Of a stretch of DNA of 64,000 nucleotides, positions 36,870 to 46,063 are shown in pieces. Both the position numbers and the translations under genes were made by a program. Source of the DNA: Bacteroidota bacterium (GTDB lineage Bacteria; Bacteroidota; Bacteroidia; Cytophagales; Cytophagaceae); contig JAEYZG010000057.1 of assembly GCA_023428135.1 (NCBI GenBank), forward strand, positions 1 through 64,000. Reading direction: 5' to 3'. Within the stretch, counting starts at the first letter, position 1; every line of letters starts with the position of its first letter. The notes beneath the pieces were generated by a model. That model searched no databases and had not been told where the DNA came from. It saw only the letters and a program-made list of their open reading frames with translations.

Positions 36870-38027
36870 ATGAAAAAACTTATCCTACTTGCTTTTTTAT
36901 TTACAAACCTCGTCTGCTTTGGCCAGCAATACTCTCAAAAATGGTCAAACATAAATTACGCAGGTGACAACCAGGGTTATCACAACCTTGACATCTACCT
37001 CCCAAAGGTAGTGAAGGATAAATATCCTGTGGTAGTATACATTTATGGCAGTGCCTGGTATAGCAATAGTTCCAAAGGAACTGACATGAACACAATAGGA
37101 GCTGCATTACTTGATGCTGGCTTTGCAGTGGTTACTCCCAACCACAGGTCTAGTTCCGACGCAAAATTTCCTGCTCAGATCCATGACATTAAAGCTGTAA
37201 TAAGGTTTATCAGAGGCAAAAGCGCAGAATATAAATTTGATACAACCTTTGTAGGTATCAGCGGAAGCTCGTCAGGAGGGCACCTTGCCTCTTTAGCAGG
37301 AACAACAAATAACATAAAAGATTACACCGTGGGTTCTGTTACCATGAACATAGAAGGGACGTTGGGAAATTATACTCAATTCAGCAGCGAAGTAGATGCT
37401 GTCTGCGACTGGTTTGGCCCAATTGACTTCTTTAAGATGGAAAACTGCAATACTTACAAATCCGGAAATTCTCCTGAGTCTGATATTATAGGTGGACCAC
37501 TCCCATCCAATCTAGACAAACTAAGACTCTTAGGCCCTATTACCTATATTGATCCAACAGATCCTCCGTTCCTCATTTTCCATGGAACCAGCGATAATAT
37601 AGTTCCAAGCTGCCAAAGTCAGTTTTTTAATACTGCTCTAAAAAATGCAGGTGTAGAAAGTGAATATATCTCCGTTCAAAATGGTCAGCATGGCCCTGGT
37701 GTCAATAATGTACAAACCAACCTACAGCAAATGGTTACATTCTTCCAGAATGCCAGAGAAGCGGTAGTAACTTCCATATATGAAACAGCTAATAAATCAA
37801 CAGCAGTCTTAGTACTTTCCGAGAACTCAACTGTAGACATTTCATCATTATCAATAGGAAAAATTGAAAAATATGAGCTGGTTGACATGTCAGGGAGAAC
37901 GGTTCATTCAGGAGCTTCAAACGGAGATCATATCTATCTCGGCGGGTTAAATAATGGCATCTATATACTTTCCTTATACACTTCGAAAGGTGAAAAGCTG
38001 GTACAAAGAGTAGCAAGCTGGAAATAA
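36870..38027 (+). CDS. Secreted alpha/beta-hydrolase, BD-FAE-like esterase, with T9SS tail
   Basis: A 385-residue secreted esterase, probably acting on acetyl or feruloyl groups of xylan. The signal peptide ends near CFGQ. The fold has VVVYIYGSAW as the oxyanion strand and GSSSGG with the nucleophile S134. The acid is likely the Asp of HGTSDNIVP and the base the His of QNGQHGPG. This matches BD-FAE and carbohydrate esterase proteins within the hormone-sensitive-lipase-like group. The last 75 residues are a type A T9SS domain (YELVDMSGRTVHSG, LNNGIYILSLYT). It has no binding module, unlike most neighbours. A broken paralogue lies beside the GH8 gene. Confidence 0.88.
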   Translation: MKKLILLAFLFTNLVCFGQQYSQKWSNINYAGDNQGYHNLDIYLPKVVKDKYPVVVYIYGSAWYSNSSKGTDMNTIGAALLDAGFAVVTPNHRSSSDAKFPAQIHDIKAVIRFIRGKSAEYKFDTTFVGISGSSSGGHLASLAGTTNNIKDYTVGSVTMNIEGTLGNYTQFSSEVDAVCDWFGPIDFFKMENCNTYKSGNSPESDIIGGPLPSNLDKLRLLGPITYIDPTDPPFLIFHGTSDNIVPSCQSQFFNTALKNAGVESEYISVQNGQHGPGVNNVQTNLQQMVTFFQNAREAVVTSIYETANKSTAVLVLSENSTVDISSLSIGKIEKYELVDMSGRTVHSGASNGDHIYLGGLNNGIYILSLYTSKGEKLVQRVASWK

Positions 38028-38074
38028 TCATTAACTGTGATTTAATCCGGAATAGCATATATAATTCAATCAAT

Positions 38075-38114
38075 AAAAAAGGTTCAGGAATGTTAAATTT
38101 CTGAACCTTTTTTT
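38075..38114 (+). terminator. Terminator of the esterase gene
   Basis: A 13-bp stem (AAAAAAGGTTCAG at 38075-38087 with CTGAACCTTTTTT at 38101-38113) and a T-run lie 48 bases after the esterase stop. Confidence 0.85.
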
Positions 38115-38142
38115 GTATTAATAAGGGGACAGTCGAGAATTG

Positions 38143-38183
38143 TCTGAATCAGGATTTACAGGATTTTAGAATTAACAGGATCT
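38143..38183. repeat. Short imperfect CAGGAT repeat
   Basis: CAGGAT occurs at 38150-38155, 38159-38164 and 38176-38181 inside TCTGAATCAGGATTTACAGG and following bases. Similar sequences are, from memory, dispersed in intergenic regions of many bacteria including Bacteroidota; this cannot be checked here. No function is known to me. Confidence 0.5.
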
Positions 38184-38251
38184 TGGTTCTTTAAGTTGGC
38201 AACGAAATTTAAGTGGCTGATCCTACTTTTTAATTTTGAAAAAAATAAAAA

Positions 38252-40591
38252 CTACTGTCTGCTAATTCTCATCACATTCTGACTCCCGGCCTGATTAAGA
38301 AACAGATAATATATTCCAGGCATAAGATTTTTACCTGCCTGCAGTTCATCTGCTCCCTGGCCCCGTTCTATTAACGTACCTTTTGCATCGGTGATTTGGT
38401 AATCAAACTCCCCTTCCTTCCGAATATGTATTCCCGACTCTGAAAATGGATTCGGGAATAAACTAACATTTCCATCTTTATTAATTTTAAACCCTGTTAT
38501 TACATCTGAAAATTCGATATAATTCAAATTCATATAACTTGCATCAAAAGCTATCCTCATTACATGCTCACCGGCAGTAAGATTTATATCTTTTAAAGTG
38601 ACTGTTTGCCAGGTTTGCCAACCACCGGTATTAGGAACGTTTACAGGACCTGTAACATCTGTTCCATCCATTTCTATATGAAACTGTTTACCATCGCCAT
38701 CCGCTGCAACCCTTGCACTAAGATCATACTGCCCAGAAGCAGGAACATTTACAGTATACTCCAGCCATTCACCCTGTAAGATATAACCCACATTAAAAGT
38801 ACCATCAACATCCTGAGTCGTTTCAATATCTACTTCATCATTTCTGAGTGTGACATTTCCTTCATTACCATTGGCATTGGCTTCATGATAGGCAAGTCCT
38901 TCACCTCCAAGATCATACTCTTCTGCTTCTATCCTGCCTGGTATTACATGTGCTGTGCCTTTAAAAGGCTCTTGCTTCAGTTCTTTGGTTAATGTAAAAG
39001 TCACATAGTTCATATTCACATAATCAGTAGCACCGATAGTAATCCTCATGATTTTTTTTCCGGCAGTAAGATTGATGTCTTTTACTTTTACTGTTTGCCA
39101 TGTCTGCCATCCGGCTGTATTAGGTATGCCTATATTGCTGGCTATATTCGTACCATCCATCGCTACTGAAACTGTGCGACCATCACCGTTTGCAGCTACT
39201 CTAAGGTCAAGATCATAGGTACCTGCAGTTTTCACATCTACGCTGTACTCAAGCCATTCACCGGCAGTTGTCCAGCCAATGTTGTAACCAGCTCCTACAT
39301 CAGTACAGTTTTCTATATCAACATCTTCATCGGTCCGGAAGTTGACTGCAGGAGTAACCTGGCTACCCGGACTGTCATCGCTGTACGCAAAGCCATTTCC
39401 TCCCTCATCAAAATGTTCTAACTGAATGGTACCGGGGATAGTATGCAGAATTCCCATATATGCACTTTGTGGTACATTAACTTTGATTGTAACAGTAGCT
39501 TCAGCAGTTTTACCCTGACTATCGGTGACTACAGCTTTTATCTGGTAATTGCCAGCAGAGACGTTATTCCAGCTATAGGAATAAGGAGCTGTGTTGTCAG
39601 TATTAAGTAAAGTACTGCCAGAATAAAATTTCACATTGTTTATACTACCATTAGGGGAACTTGCAGATACAGATAACTCTATATTACTTCCTGCGGTAAA
39701 GGTTGAAATATTTGTCGGACTAACAAACGTAACAGAAGGGGTAGTAATTGCCGGAATTAAGCTTAGCATCTTCTGCGCATACCGTTGCCCAAGGGTCCGA
39801 CAGGAAGCCGAAGTAAAATGTAATCTATCTCCTACATGAGGAAGACCTGCAGCAGAAACGACATGAGCATTGGGGACAACATTTGGCATCGTAGCGATAA
39901 CAGAGTTATGCCCTCCGCAAGCACCTCCTTCGGCAGTTGTAACAAGCTCTCCGACCAGCAATGGAACCTTAGTCGGATCCAAACCTAAATCTTTGATCAG
40001 GTTGTCATAAATTGCTTTAACCTTTGCAGGCCAGGTCGATTGCATGTTATTGGTTTCACCCTGATGCAGAAGAATTCCTTTTATTACACCGTCCTTTTGT
40101 GCAATTTTCGCCACTTCAACCAGACGACCATATGGATTGCCTCCATATTGTGCAATATTCCCCTGCATCCATGAAGGGGCTGTTGCTACATAACTCGAAT
40201 AATTTACCTTGTCAAACAGAGCAATATCACAACCTCCTATAGCAACTGGCACAACACCTACCTTAATATTAGAAGGAAGATTGGTTACCATAGTCCTACC
40301 AAAATAATCTGAAGGCCCTAAGCCTGTATTGCACCTCACAATTGGAGGATTGGCTGTTTGCCATTTACCTAATGTGTATGATTTGCCGCCTGAATTACAA
40401 TTAACAGCACCCATCACCTGAAACCTGCTGTCAACGGCTCTGTCCTGAGCCTCAATCGTACCAGCTCCTTCCATATTGGACTGACCAAAACAAAGATAAA
40501 TATGAAAGTTTGGGTCCTGAGCAAAAGAGATATGAGGGGAAACTAAGGTCAGCACTATAAGCATCCAACCAGCAATAGGAAATATTTTCAT
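38252..40591 (-). CDS. SASA/CE6-like acetylesterase with Ig, two CBM6 and T9SS domains
   Basis: A secreted esterase expected to remove acetyl groups from xylan. The frame opens at 40612, but the ATG at 40591 gives a standard signal peptide (MKIFPIAGW ... ISFAQ), so this start was chosen, giving 779 residues. The SGNH-type domain has IYLCFGQSNMEGAG with the nucleophile serine, ILLHQGETN, and the catalytic His in GDRLHFTSAS. A bacterial Ig domain (about 290-370) and two CBM6 modules follow: a class A one (TIPGTIQLEHFDEGGNG) and a class B one (VIPGRIEAEEYDLGGEG). A type A T9SS tail ends the protein. A terminator lies immediately upstream, so it needs its own promoter; none was recognised. Confidence 0.9.
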   Translation of the reverse strand: MKIFPIAGWMLIVLTLVSPHISFAQDPNFHIYLCFGQSNMEGAGTIEAQDRAVDSRFQVMGAVNCNSGGKSYTLGKWQTANPPIVRCNTGLGPSDYFGRTMVTNLPSNIKVGVVPVAIGGCDIALFDKVNYSSYVATAPSWMQGNIAQYGGNPYGRLVEVAKIAQKDGVIKGILLHQGETNNMQSTWPAKVKAIYDNLIKDLGLDPTKVPLLVGELVTTAEGGACGGHNSVIATMPNVVPNAHVVSAAGLPHVGDRLHFTSASCRTLGQRYAQKMLSLIPAITTPSVTFVSPTNISTFTAGSNIELSVSASSPNGSINNVKFYSGSTLLNTDNTAPYSYSWNNVSAGNYQIKAVVTDSQGKTAEATVTIKVNVPQSAYMGILHTIPGTIQLEHFDEGGNGFAYSDDSPGSQVTPAVNFRTDEDVDIENCTDVGAGYNIGWTTAGEWLEYSVDVKTAGTYDLDLRVAANGDGRTVSVAMDGTNIASNIGIPNTAGWQTWQTVKVKDINLTAGKKIMRITIGATDYVNMNYVTFTLTKELKQEPFKGTAHVIPGRIEAEEYDLGGEGLAYHEANANGNEGNVTLRNDEVDIETTQDVDGTFNVGYILQGEWLEYTVNVPASGQYDLSARVAADGDGKQFHIEMDGTDVTGPVNVPNTGGWQTWQTVTLKDINLTAGEHVMRIAFDASYMNLNYIEFSDVITGFKINKDGNVSLFPNPFSESGIHIRKEGEFDYQITDAKGTLIERGQGADELQAGKNLMPGIYYLFLNQAGSQNVMRISRQ

Positions 40592-40634
40592 AATATTGTA
40601 TTCAACGGCCATAAGAAGTTGGGACGAAAAAGGT

Positions 40635-40662
40635 AACTGGCAGATAAAATTATCTGCCAGTT
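40635..40662 (-). terminator. Terminator of the CE1-like gene
   Basis: A perfect 12-bp stem (AACTGGCAGATA at 40635-40646, TATCTGCCAGTT at 40651-40662) with a 4-base loop lies 12 bases after the CE1-like stop and is followed by a short T-run on the minus strand. Confidence 0.8.
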
Positions 40663-40674
40663 ATTCTTGATTCC

Positions 40675-43116
40675 TTAATGTTTCAAAATCTTTTGTACAA
40701 AAGTATCTTTTCCAATTTCAATCGTCAGAACATATGCGCCAGGCTCAAGGTTATTTCCAACCATGGCATTTCCAGTACCAATTCCTGATTCCAGTTCCAA
40801 TCCACGAAGATCAGTAATCCTGTATCGGAAGTCTTCAGGGACATTTATAGCTAATCCAGTATCCCCAAAAGGATTAGGAAATACTTTTATTTCTGATGTG
40901 ATAGAATTAATATTTCCGGTAATCACATCTCTGAACTCCACATAATTCAAATTCATATAACTAGCATCAAAGACGATCCGCATGATATGTTTTCCTGCAG
41001 TAAGAGAAACATCATTTACTGTAACAGTCTTCCAAGTCTGCCAGCCACCAGTGTTCGGAACGCTGATTGGCCCTGTAACATCATTACCGTCCATTTCAAT
41101 ATGAAATGTTTTACCATCTCCATCTGCTGCTACCCTTATATCTAAATCATAAGAGCCTGTACCGCCGACTTCTACAGTATATTCAAGCCATTCTCCCTGA
41201 AGAATATAGCTTATATTATAAGACCCATCTACATCTTCGGTTGTTTCAATATCCACTTCATCGTTTCGAAATGAAGCTTTTCCTTCATTACCATTGGTAT
41301 TGGCTTCATGATATGCCAGTCCCTCGCCTCCAAGATCATATTCTTCTGCCTCGATCCTTCCTGGTATCTGGAATGCTGAACCTTTAAACGGCTCCTGCTT
41401 AAGTTCTTTACTTAGAGTAAATGTAACATAATTCAGATTTACATAATCAGTTGCTCCAATGGTGACACGCATGATCTTTTTACCTGGTGTGAGATTGATA
41501 TCTTTCACTATAACAGTTTGCCAGGTTTGCCATCCAGTGGTATTAGGGATGGCGATATTGTTTGCAATAACAGCATCATCCATCGCCACAGATACTGTGC
41601 GACCAGTACCGTTGCAGGCAACACGCAATGCCAGATCATAAACACCTGCGGTTTTCACATCTACGGAATACTCCAGCCACTCACCTGCCGCAGTCCACCC
41701 AATGTTATAACCACCTCCTGTATCCGTACACTCCTCAATATCAACATCTTCATCACTTCTGAAGGTAACGTCAGTTTCACTACCAGGGCTGCTGTCCATA
41801 TATGCATTACCATTTCCTCCTACATCAAAGTGTTCCAATTGAATTGTACCAGGAATAGAATGCAAAGTACCATTATAAGGACCCTGAGGTTGATTTACTT
41901 TGATCGTGATAGAGGTTTCTGCTGTTTTATTCTGACTATCTGTAAGTACTGCACGAACCGTATAAGTACCGGCAGCAACGTTTGTCCAACTGTAACTGTA
42001 AGGAGCTGAATCATCAGAGCTCAATAAGGTATTTCCATTATAAAATTTTACGTTACTTATAGTTCCATTTGGTGTAGTAGCTGTAGCTACCAAATTAATG
42101 GCAGCAGGAGCAGTATATACAGCATTGGCAGGTTGAGTTGCCAGGGTTATAGAAGGACCAACATTTAAAGAGAAATTTCTTAAAAATCTCCAAAGTTCAA
42201 TAGTTGTATGTACTCCAGCATCATCATTAGAATGCCAGTGTCCCTTTCCGTCGAGGGTAACCAATGCAACTGCACTATTTTTACAAGGCCCCCAATACTC
42301 CATCACAGACCTTGAGTTTGGTCTATTGGCAGGATACGGTGTAGTTCTTGTACCTGTAGAAGGGCACTGATTCCAGTTTCTCCACTTTTGAAGCATAGCC
42401 ACGACCCCTTGCTGGTTACCACTAGCCTGATAGTATACTACATCATCAGATGTACCATGAACGTGAATGATAGGCATAGGTCTCGAACTGGCAGTGGTAT
42501 TTGAGAATAAGTACCCTGAAACTGGCCCGATTGCAGCAATTTTGTCCGCTATCTTATTAGCAGTATGATAACTCATCATACCACCCATGGAAAACCCAGA
42601 CACATATACCCTATTCCTGTCGATGCCAAAACGAGTGACCATCGATTCAATAATAGCTAAAATAAAATCTGTATCTCTGTTTCCATTTATATCCCAGGAG
42701 TTGTTAACTCCGGCAGGATATACTACTACAAATTTTGCGGTATCTGCTACTAACTCCCATTTTGCCTGACCTTTCTGATAATTTATATCCTGATTCAGTC
42801 CATGAAGGGAAATCACAAGAGGCCTGTTTTGCGGGAGATTCGAAGGGGCATATACAAACAAGCTCCTACTCTGACCACCAACAGTAAGTGTTGTTTGCTG
42901 CGCACTTAATGTAAGTGGTGTTATTAATAGGCATGCAAACCACAACAAGAGACAACTTAAGTTAATCTTTAAACTTTTAATGATGAGTATTTCAGAAAGC
43001 AGTATTTTAAGTGAACGTCCGCTTAAATTACTTTCAGAAGCGACACGCATCGCATTTTTGAAATGTAAAATCATATTATTCCAGGTTAGATATATGTAGT
43101 TATTATTATACTTCAT
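40675..43116 (-). CDS. CE1-like esterase with Ig, two CBM6 and T9SS domains
   Basis: An 813-residue secreted esterase of the CE1 / polyhydroxybutyrate-depolymerase-like type (feruloyl or acetyl-xylan esterase). Residues 74-320 form the hydrolase: RPLVISLHGLNQD, GFSMGGM with S176, HVHGTSDDVVYY for the acid and GKGHWHSND for the His. A bacterial Ig domain (about 325-408), CBM6 class A and class B modules and a type A T9SS tail follow. The N-terminus is odd: the hydrophobic signal core (SCLLLWFACLLITPLTLSAQ) begins only near residue 54, after a polar stretch, and no later in-frame ATG sits close to it. Either the signal peptide is extended or a non-ATG start is used. Confidence 0.9.
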   Translation of the reverse strand: MKYNNNYIYLTWNNMILHFKNAMRVASESNLSGRSLKILLSEILIIKSLKINLSCLLLWFACLLITPLTLSAQQTTLTVGGQSRSLFVYAPSNLPQNRPLVISLHGLNQDINYQKGQAKWELVADTAKFVVVYPAGVNNSWDINGNRDTDFILAIIESMVTRFGIDRNRVYVSGFSMGGMMSYHTANKIADKIAAIGPVSGYLFSNTTASSRPMPIIHVHGTSDDVVYYQASGNQQGVVAMLQKWRNWNQCPSTGTRTTPYPANRPNSRSVMEYWGPCKNSAVALVTLDGKGHWHSNDDAGVHTTIELWRFLRNFSLNVGPSITLATQPANAVYTAPAAINLVATATTPNGTISNVKFYNGNTLLSSDDSAPYSYSWTNVAAGTYTVRAVLTDSQNKTAETSITIKVNQPQGPYNGTLHSIPGTIQLEHFDVGGNGNAYMDSSPGSETDVTFRSDEDVDIEECTDTGGGYNIGWTAAGEWLEYSVDVKTAGVYDLALRVACNGTGRTVSVAMDDAVIANNIAIPNTTGWQTWQTVIVKDINLTPGKKIMRVTIGATDYVNLNYVTFTLSKELKQEPFKGSAFQIPGRIEAEEYDLGGEGLAYHEANTNGNEGKASFRNDEVDIETTEDVDGSYNISYILQGEWLEYTVEVGGTGSYDLDIRVAADGDGKTFHIEMDGNDVTGPISVPNTGGWQTWKTVTVNDVSLTAGKHIMRIVFDASYMNLNYVEFRDVITGNINSITSEIKVFPNPFGDTGLAINVPEDFRYRITDLRGLELESGIGTGNAMVGNNLEPGAYVLTIEIGKDTFVQKILKH

Positions 43117-43207
43117 TTTAATGATTTAGCTCAATTTCTGCAGTCACTCTTTCTTATGAAAGAATTTACCTCAAGGACAACTCCCAAATTAATATCCATA
43201 ACAGTTA

Positions 43208-43235
43208 ACTACCCACCACTTAAAATAAAGTAAAC
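43208..43235 (-). promoter_or_regulatory. Shared bipartite promoter-like motif before the CE1-like gene
   Basis: On the minus strand: GTTTAC (43230-43235), 15 bases, GGGTAGT (43208-43214), 92 bases before the CE1-like ATG. One base differs from the GTGTAGT form before the esterase gene. The rest of the 303-base gap holds a second isolated GTTTAC (43296-43301) without a partner. Confidence 0.5.
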
Positions 43236-43419
43236 TTTTTTATTGATTCTTTTGGCATTTAGTAAAAGGATCTACATGATAATTATTTAACAACAGTAAA
43301 CATTCTCTTAATTATATAAGAGGTTCACACTATTATCAGGAATAACCTACACCAATCAAATTTATTGCGATACCAGGCAGCTATCCTTCATTTCTGTATG
43401 TTAAGTTTATAACCTTAAA

Positions 43420-45942
43420 TCATTCATACTTTATAATTTTTTCAGTAACCACTTTTAAAGCGTTCTCTACTGACACCAAATATATGCCGGGGTTAAGTTT
43501 TGCACCCGCGACAAGAGCATCCATACCTTTCCCATTTTCCACAGTCAACCCTCTTATATCTGTGATTGTATAGTTAAAATTGCCTTCTGTACATATCTGA
43601 AAACCTTCACTAGAAAAAGGATTGGGATAGATAATTTTATTATTTAGCTTAATTGCATGAACTCCTGTAATCACATCATTGAACTGTATGTAGTTAAGGT
43701 TCATATAATCGGAGTCAAAAACCACTCTCATCACTTGTTCACCTCCTTTCAAATTCAAATCCTTAATAGTTATTGTTTCCCAAACTTGCCAACCACCTGT
43801 ATTGGGCAGATTAATGGGCCCTGACACATCTACTCCATCCACTTCAATATGAAAGGTTTTGTTTTCTCCATCAGCGGCAACTCTGACATCCAGATCATAG
43901 CTACCTGGTGCTGCAACATTAACCGTATACTCCAACCATTCTCCCTTTAATATATAACCTACATTAAAATCTCCTTCGTTATCCTGTGTCACTTCAATAT
44001 CCACCTCATCATCTCTGAATGTTGCTTTCCCTTCATTGCCATTTGCATTCACTTCATGATATGCAAGCCCTTCTCCTCCAGTGTCATACTCTTCTATCTC
44101 TATCCGACCTGGAATCTGATGGGCCAAACCATTGAATGGCTCCTGCTTTAGTTCCTTGGTTAAAGTAAAACCTGCATAGTTCAGGTTCACAAAATCAGTA
44201 GCTCCAATGGTTACTCTCATGACCTTCAGACCAGCAGTAAGCTTTATATCTTTCACTGTAACAGTTTGCCAGCTTTGCCAGCCGGCAGTGTTAGGAATGG
44301 CTATATCGGTAGCTATATCTATATTGTCCATAGCTACTGATACTTTACGACCATCGCCATTACAGGCAATTCGAAGAGCCAGATCATAAGTGCCAGGCTT
44401 GGTAACATCTACGGAATATTCAAGCCATTCACCTGCGGTGGTCCAACCTATATTATACCCACCTCCTGAATCAGTACAAGTTTCAATGTCTACATCTTCG
44501 TCAGTGCGGAAGTTTACTAGCGGAGTTACCTGGCTACCCTGAGTTTCATCCATATAAGCAAAACCGTTACCACCTACATCAAAATGCTCAAGCTGAATGG
44601 TACCAGGAATTGAATGAACTCTTCCGTTATAGGGCCCTTGTGGCGGATTAACTTTTATAGTAATGGTTGTTTCTGCGGTACGATTTTGATTATCAGTGGC
44701 TACTGCTCTTACACTGTATACGCCAGCAGCCACGTTTTCCCAGTTAAAGCTGAATGGTGCAGTATTATCTGTATTAAGTAGCGTTGTGCCATTATAAAAA
44801 CTTACGTTAGATATAGTACCTCCATAAGCAATGGCATCTGCTGTTAATGTAATCGATGCAGGAGCAGCGAGCGAACTATTTGCCAAAGGACTGGTAAAAC
44901 TAATTGCAGGTGGACCAGAGGGCGGGCATGGAGAATTTATTGTAATACCGGCAGTGGTTTGATTAATGGGTTTTATTGTTCCGTCAGCATTGTAACACAG
45001 GTATTCTACACAAACACTTCTTCTGCCCAGAGCAGGCCCTTGCCCGTTAAGTGTCAGGGTTGCATTATGATAGAACAAATATGACTGCTCTTTATATTCT
45101 ACAATACCCGGATGGATTGTATAACTATTCTTCGCCGTACCGGTTAAAATTCCTCGGTAAGTCCAGGGTCCGTTGATATTAGTTGCTGTAGCATAGCAGA
45201 TCTGCTCTGAACCCACAGGAGCAACAAAGGCCGGATAGGTAAGATAATAAATCCCATTTCGTTTGCTTAGCCAAGGTCCTTCAGCATAGTTTGGCGGTGT
45301 TATTATTTTTATTTCACCGTCAATTTCAGTCATATTGGGCTTAAGTTTAACCAGATAACAGATTGGGTTTCCCCAGCACAAGTATGCTTGTCCGTCATCA
45401 TCAATTAAGACTGTCGGATCGATATCATCCCAGACCTTTCCGTTGTTGGTCATATTATCACGTATCAAAGGTGTTCCCCGGGCATCGACAAAAGGCCCTG
45501 TCGGACTGTCAGAAACCGCTACCCCAATATTTCTTCCACCATAAGGATTTTTGCCCGTGACAGTTACATACAAATAAAATTTACCACCTTTCTCAACTAC
45601 CTGCGCTGCCCATGCATCTTTATCTCCCCAGGTAAAATTATTAGGTGTCATTACAGGACCATGATAGGTCCAGTTCTTCATATCGGTAGTTGAATAGCAA
45701 AGCCATGCAGTCATAGTAAACATTTCACCATCTTTTGCCTCATCTTTTCCCACATAAATATATAGCCTACCATTATGGACAAGAGGTGCAGGGTCCGCTG
45801 TAAAGGAATTACGAAAAATCGGATTTTCTCCTGAGACAAAAGTAGTCTGCCCATAAGCTAAATTTGTCAAAACAAGGAGGCTTATAATCAGTGAAAGCAG
45901 ACAAGACTGACACCCTTTTATGAAAAAGATTAAGTTTTTCAT
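43420..45942 (-). CDS. GH43 glycosidase with Ig, two CBM6 and T9SS domains
   Basis: An 840-residue secreted five-bladed beta-propeller enzyme, likely an arabinofuranosidase or xylosidase acting on xylan. The signal peptide ends near AYGQ32. The three GH43 acids are visible: D50 (base) in FTADPAPLV, D175 (pKa modulator) in WDDIDPTVLIDDDGQ and E221 (acid) in YAEGPWLSKRNG. A bacterial Ig domain (about 345-430) is followed by a class A CBM6, a class B CBM6 and a type A T9SS tail (IYPNPFSSEGFQI ... LNPGIYLVSV). A poor copy of the shared promoter motif (ATTTAC at 45986-45991) lies upstream. Confidence 0.93.
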   Translation of the reverse strand: MKNLIFFIKGCQSCLLSLIISLLVLTNLAYGQTTFVSGENPIFRNSFTADPAPLVHNGRLYIYVGKDEAKDGEMFTMTAWLCYSTTDMKNWTYHGPVMTPNNFTWGDKDAWAAQVVEKGGKFYLYVTVTGKNPYGGRNIGVAVSDSPTGPFVDARGTPLIRDNMTNNGKVWDDIDPTVLIDDDGQAYLCWGNPICYLVKLKPNMTEIDGEIKIITPPNYAEGPWLSKRNGIYYLTYPAFVAPVGSEQICYATATNINGPWTYRGILTGTAKNSYTIHPGIVEYKEQSYLFYHNATLTLNGQGPALGRRSVCVEYLCYNADGTIKPINQTTAGITINSPCPPSGPPAISFTSPLANSSLAAPASITLTADAIAYGGTISNVSFYNGTTLLNTDNTAPFSFNWENVAAGVYSVRAVATDNQNRTAETTITIKVNPPQGPYNGRVHSIPGTIQLEHFDVGGNGFAYMDETQGSQVTPLVNFRTDEDVDIETCTDSGGGYNIGWTTAGEWLEYSVDVTKPGTYDLALRIACNGDGRKVSVAMDNIDIATDIAIPNTAGWQSWQTVTVKDIKLTAGLKVMRVTIGATDFVNLNYAGFTLTKELKQEPFNGLAHQIPGRIEIEEYDTGGEGLAYHEVNANGNEGKATFRDDEVDIEVTQDNEGDFNVGYILKGEWLEYTVNVAAPGSYDLDVRVAADGENKTFHIEVDGVDVSGPINLPNTGGWQVWETITIKDLNLKGGEQVMRVVFDSDYMNLNYIQFNDVITGVHAIKLNNKIIYPNPFSSEGFQICTEGNFNYTITDIRGLTVENGKGMDALVAGAKLNPGIYLVSVENALKVVTEKIIKYE

Positions 45943-46063
45943 TAATTAAATATTTTAGAATAGTTAACTTCTCGTTTTATTAAAAGTAAATCAGTTTCTA
46001 CCGAACAAACTCTGCTATAGAATTACAATGCTATGATACCCTGATGAATTTGCTTGTATCATT

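Noticed and set aside
41459..41641. Similar small plus-strand ORFs opposite CBM6 modules (also 44207-44389 and 52601-52807)
   Set aside because: They resemble each other only because they are antisense to homologous class A CBM6 coding DNA. No independent start signals or codon preference support them.
41518..42009. 163-codon plus-strand ORF opposite the CE1-like gene
   Set aside because: Antisense to well-defined Ig and CBM6 domains; Cys/Ile/Thr-rich composition typical of shadow frames.
43296..43301. Second GTTTAC before the CE1-like gene as another copy of the shared motif
   Set aside because: No GTGTA-like block lies at the 15-16-base distance, so it fails the spacing test.
45964..45991. 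ATTTAC-containing sequence before the 43420-45942 GH43 as a member of the shared motif set
   Set aside because: The first block is imperfect and the second (GTTAACT) fits only with a 17-base spacer. Too weak to count.
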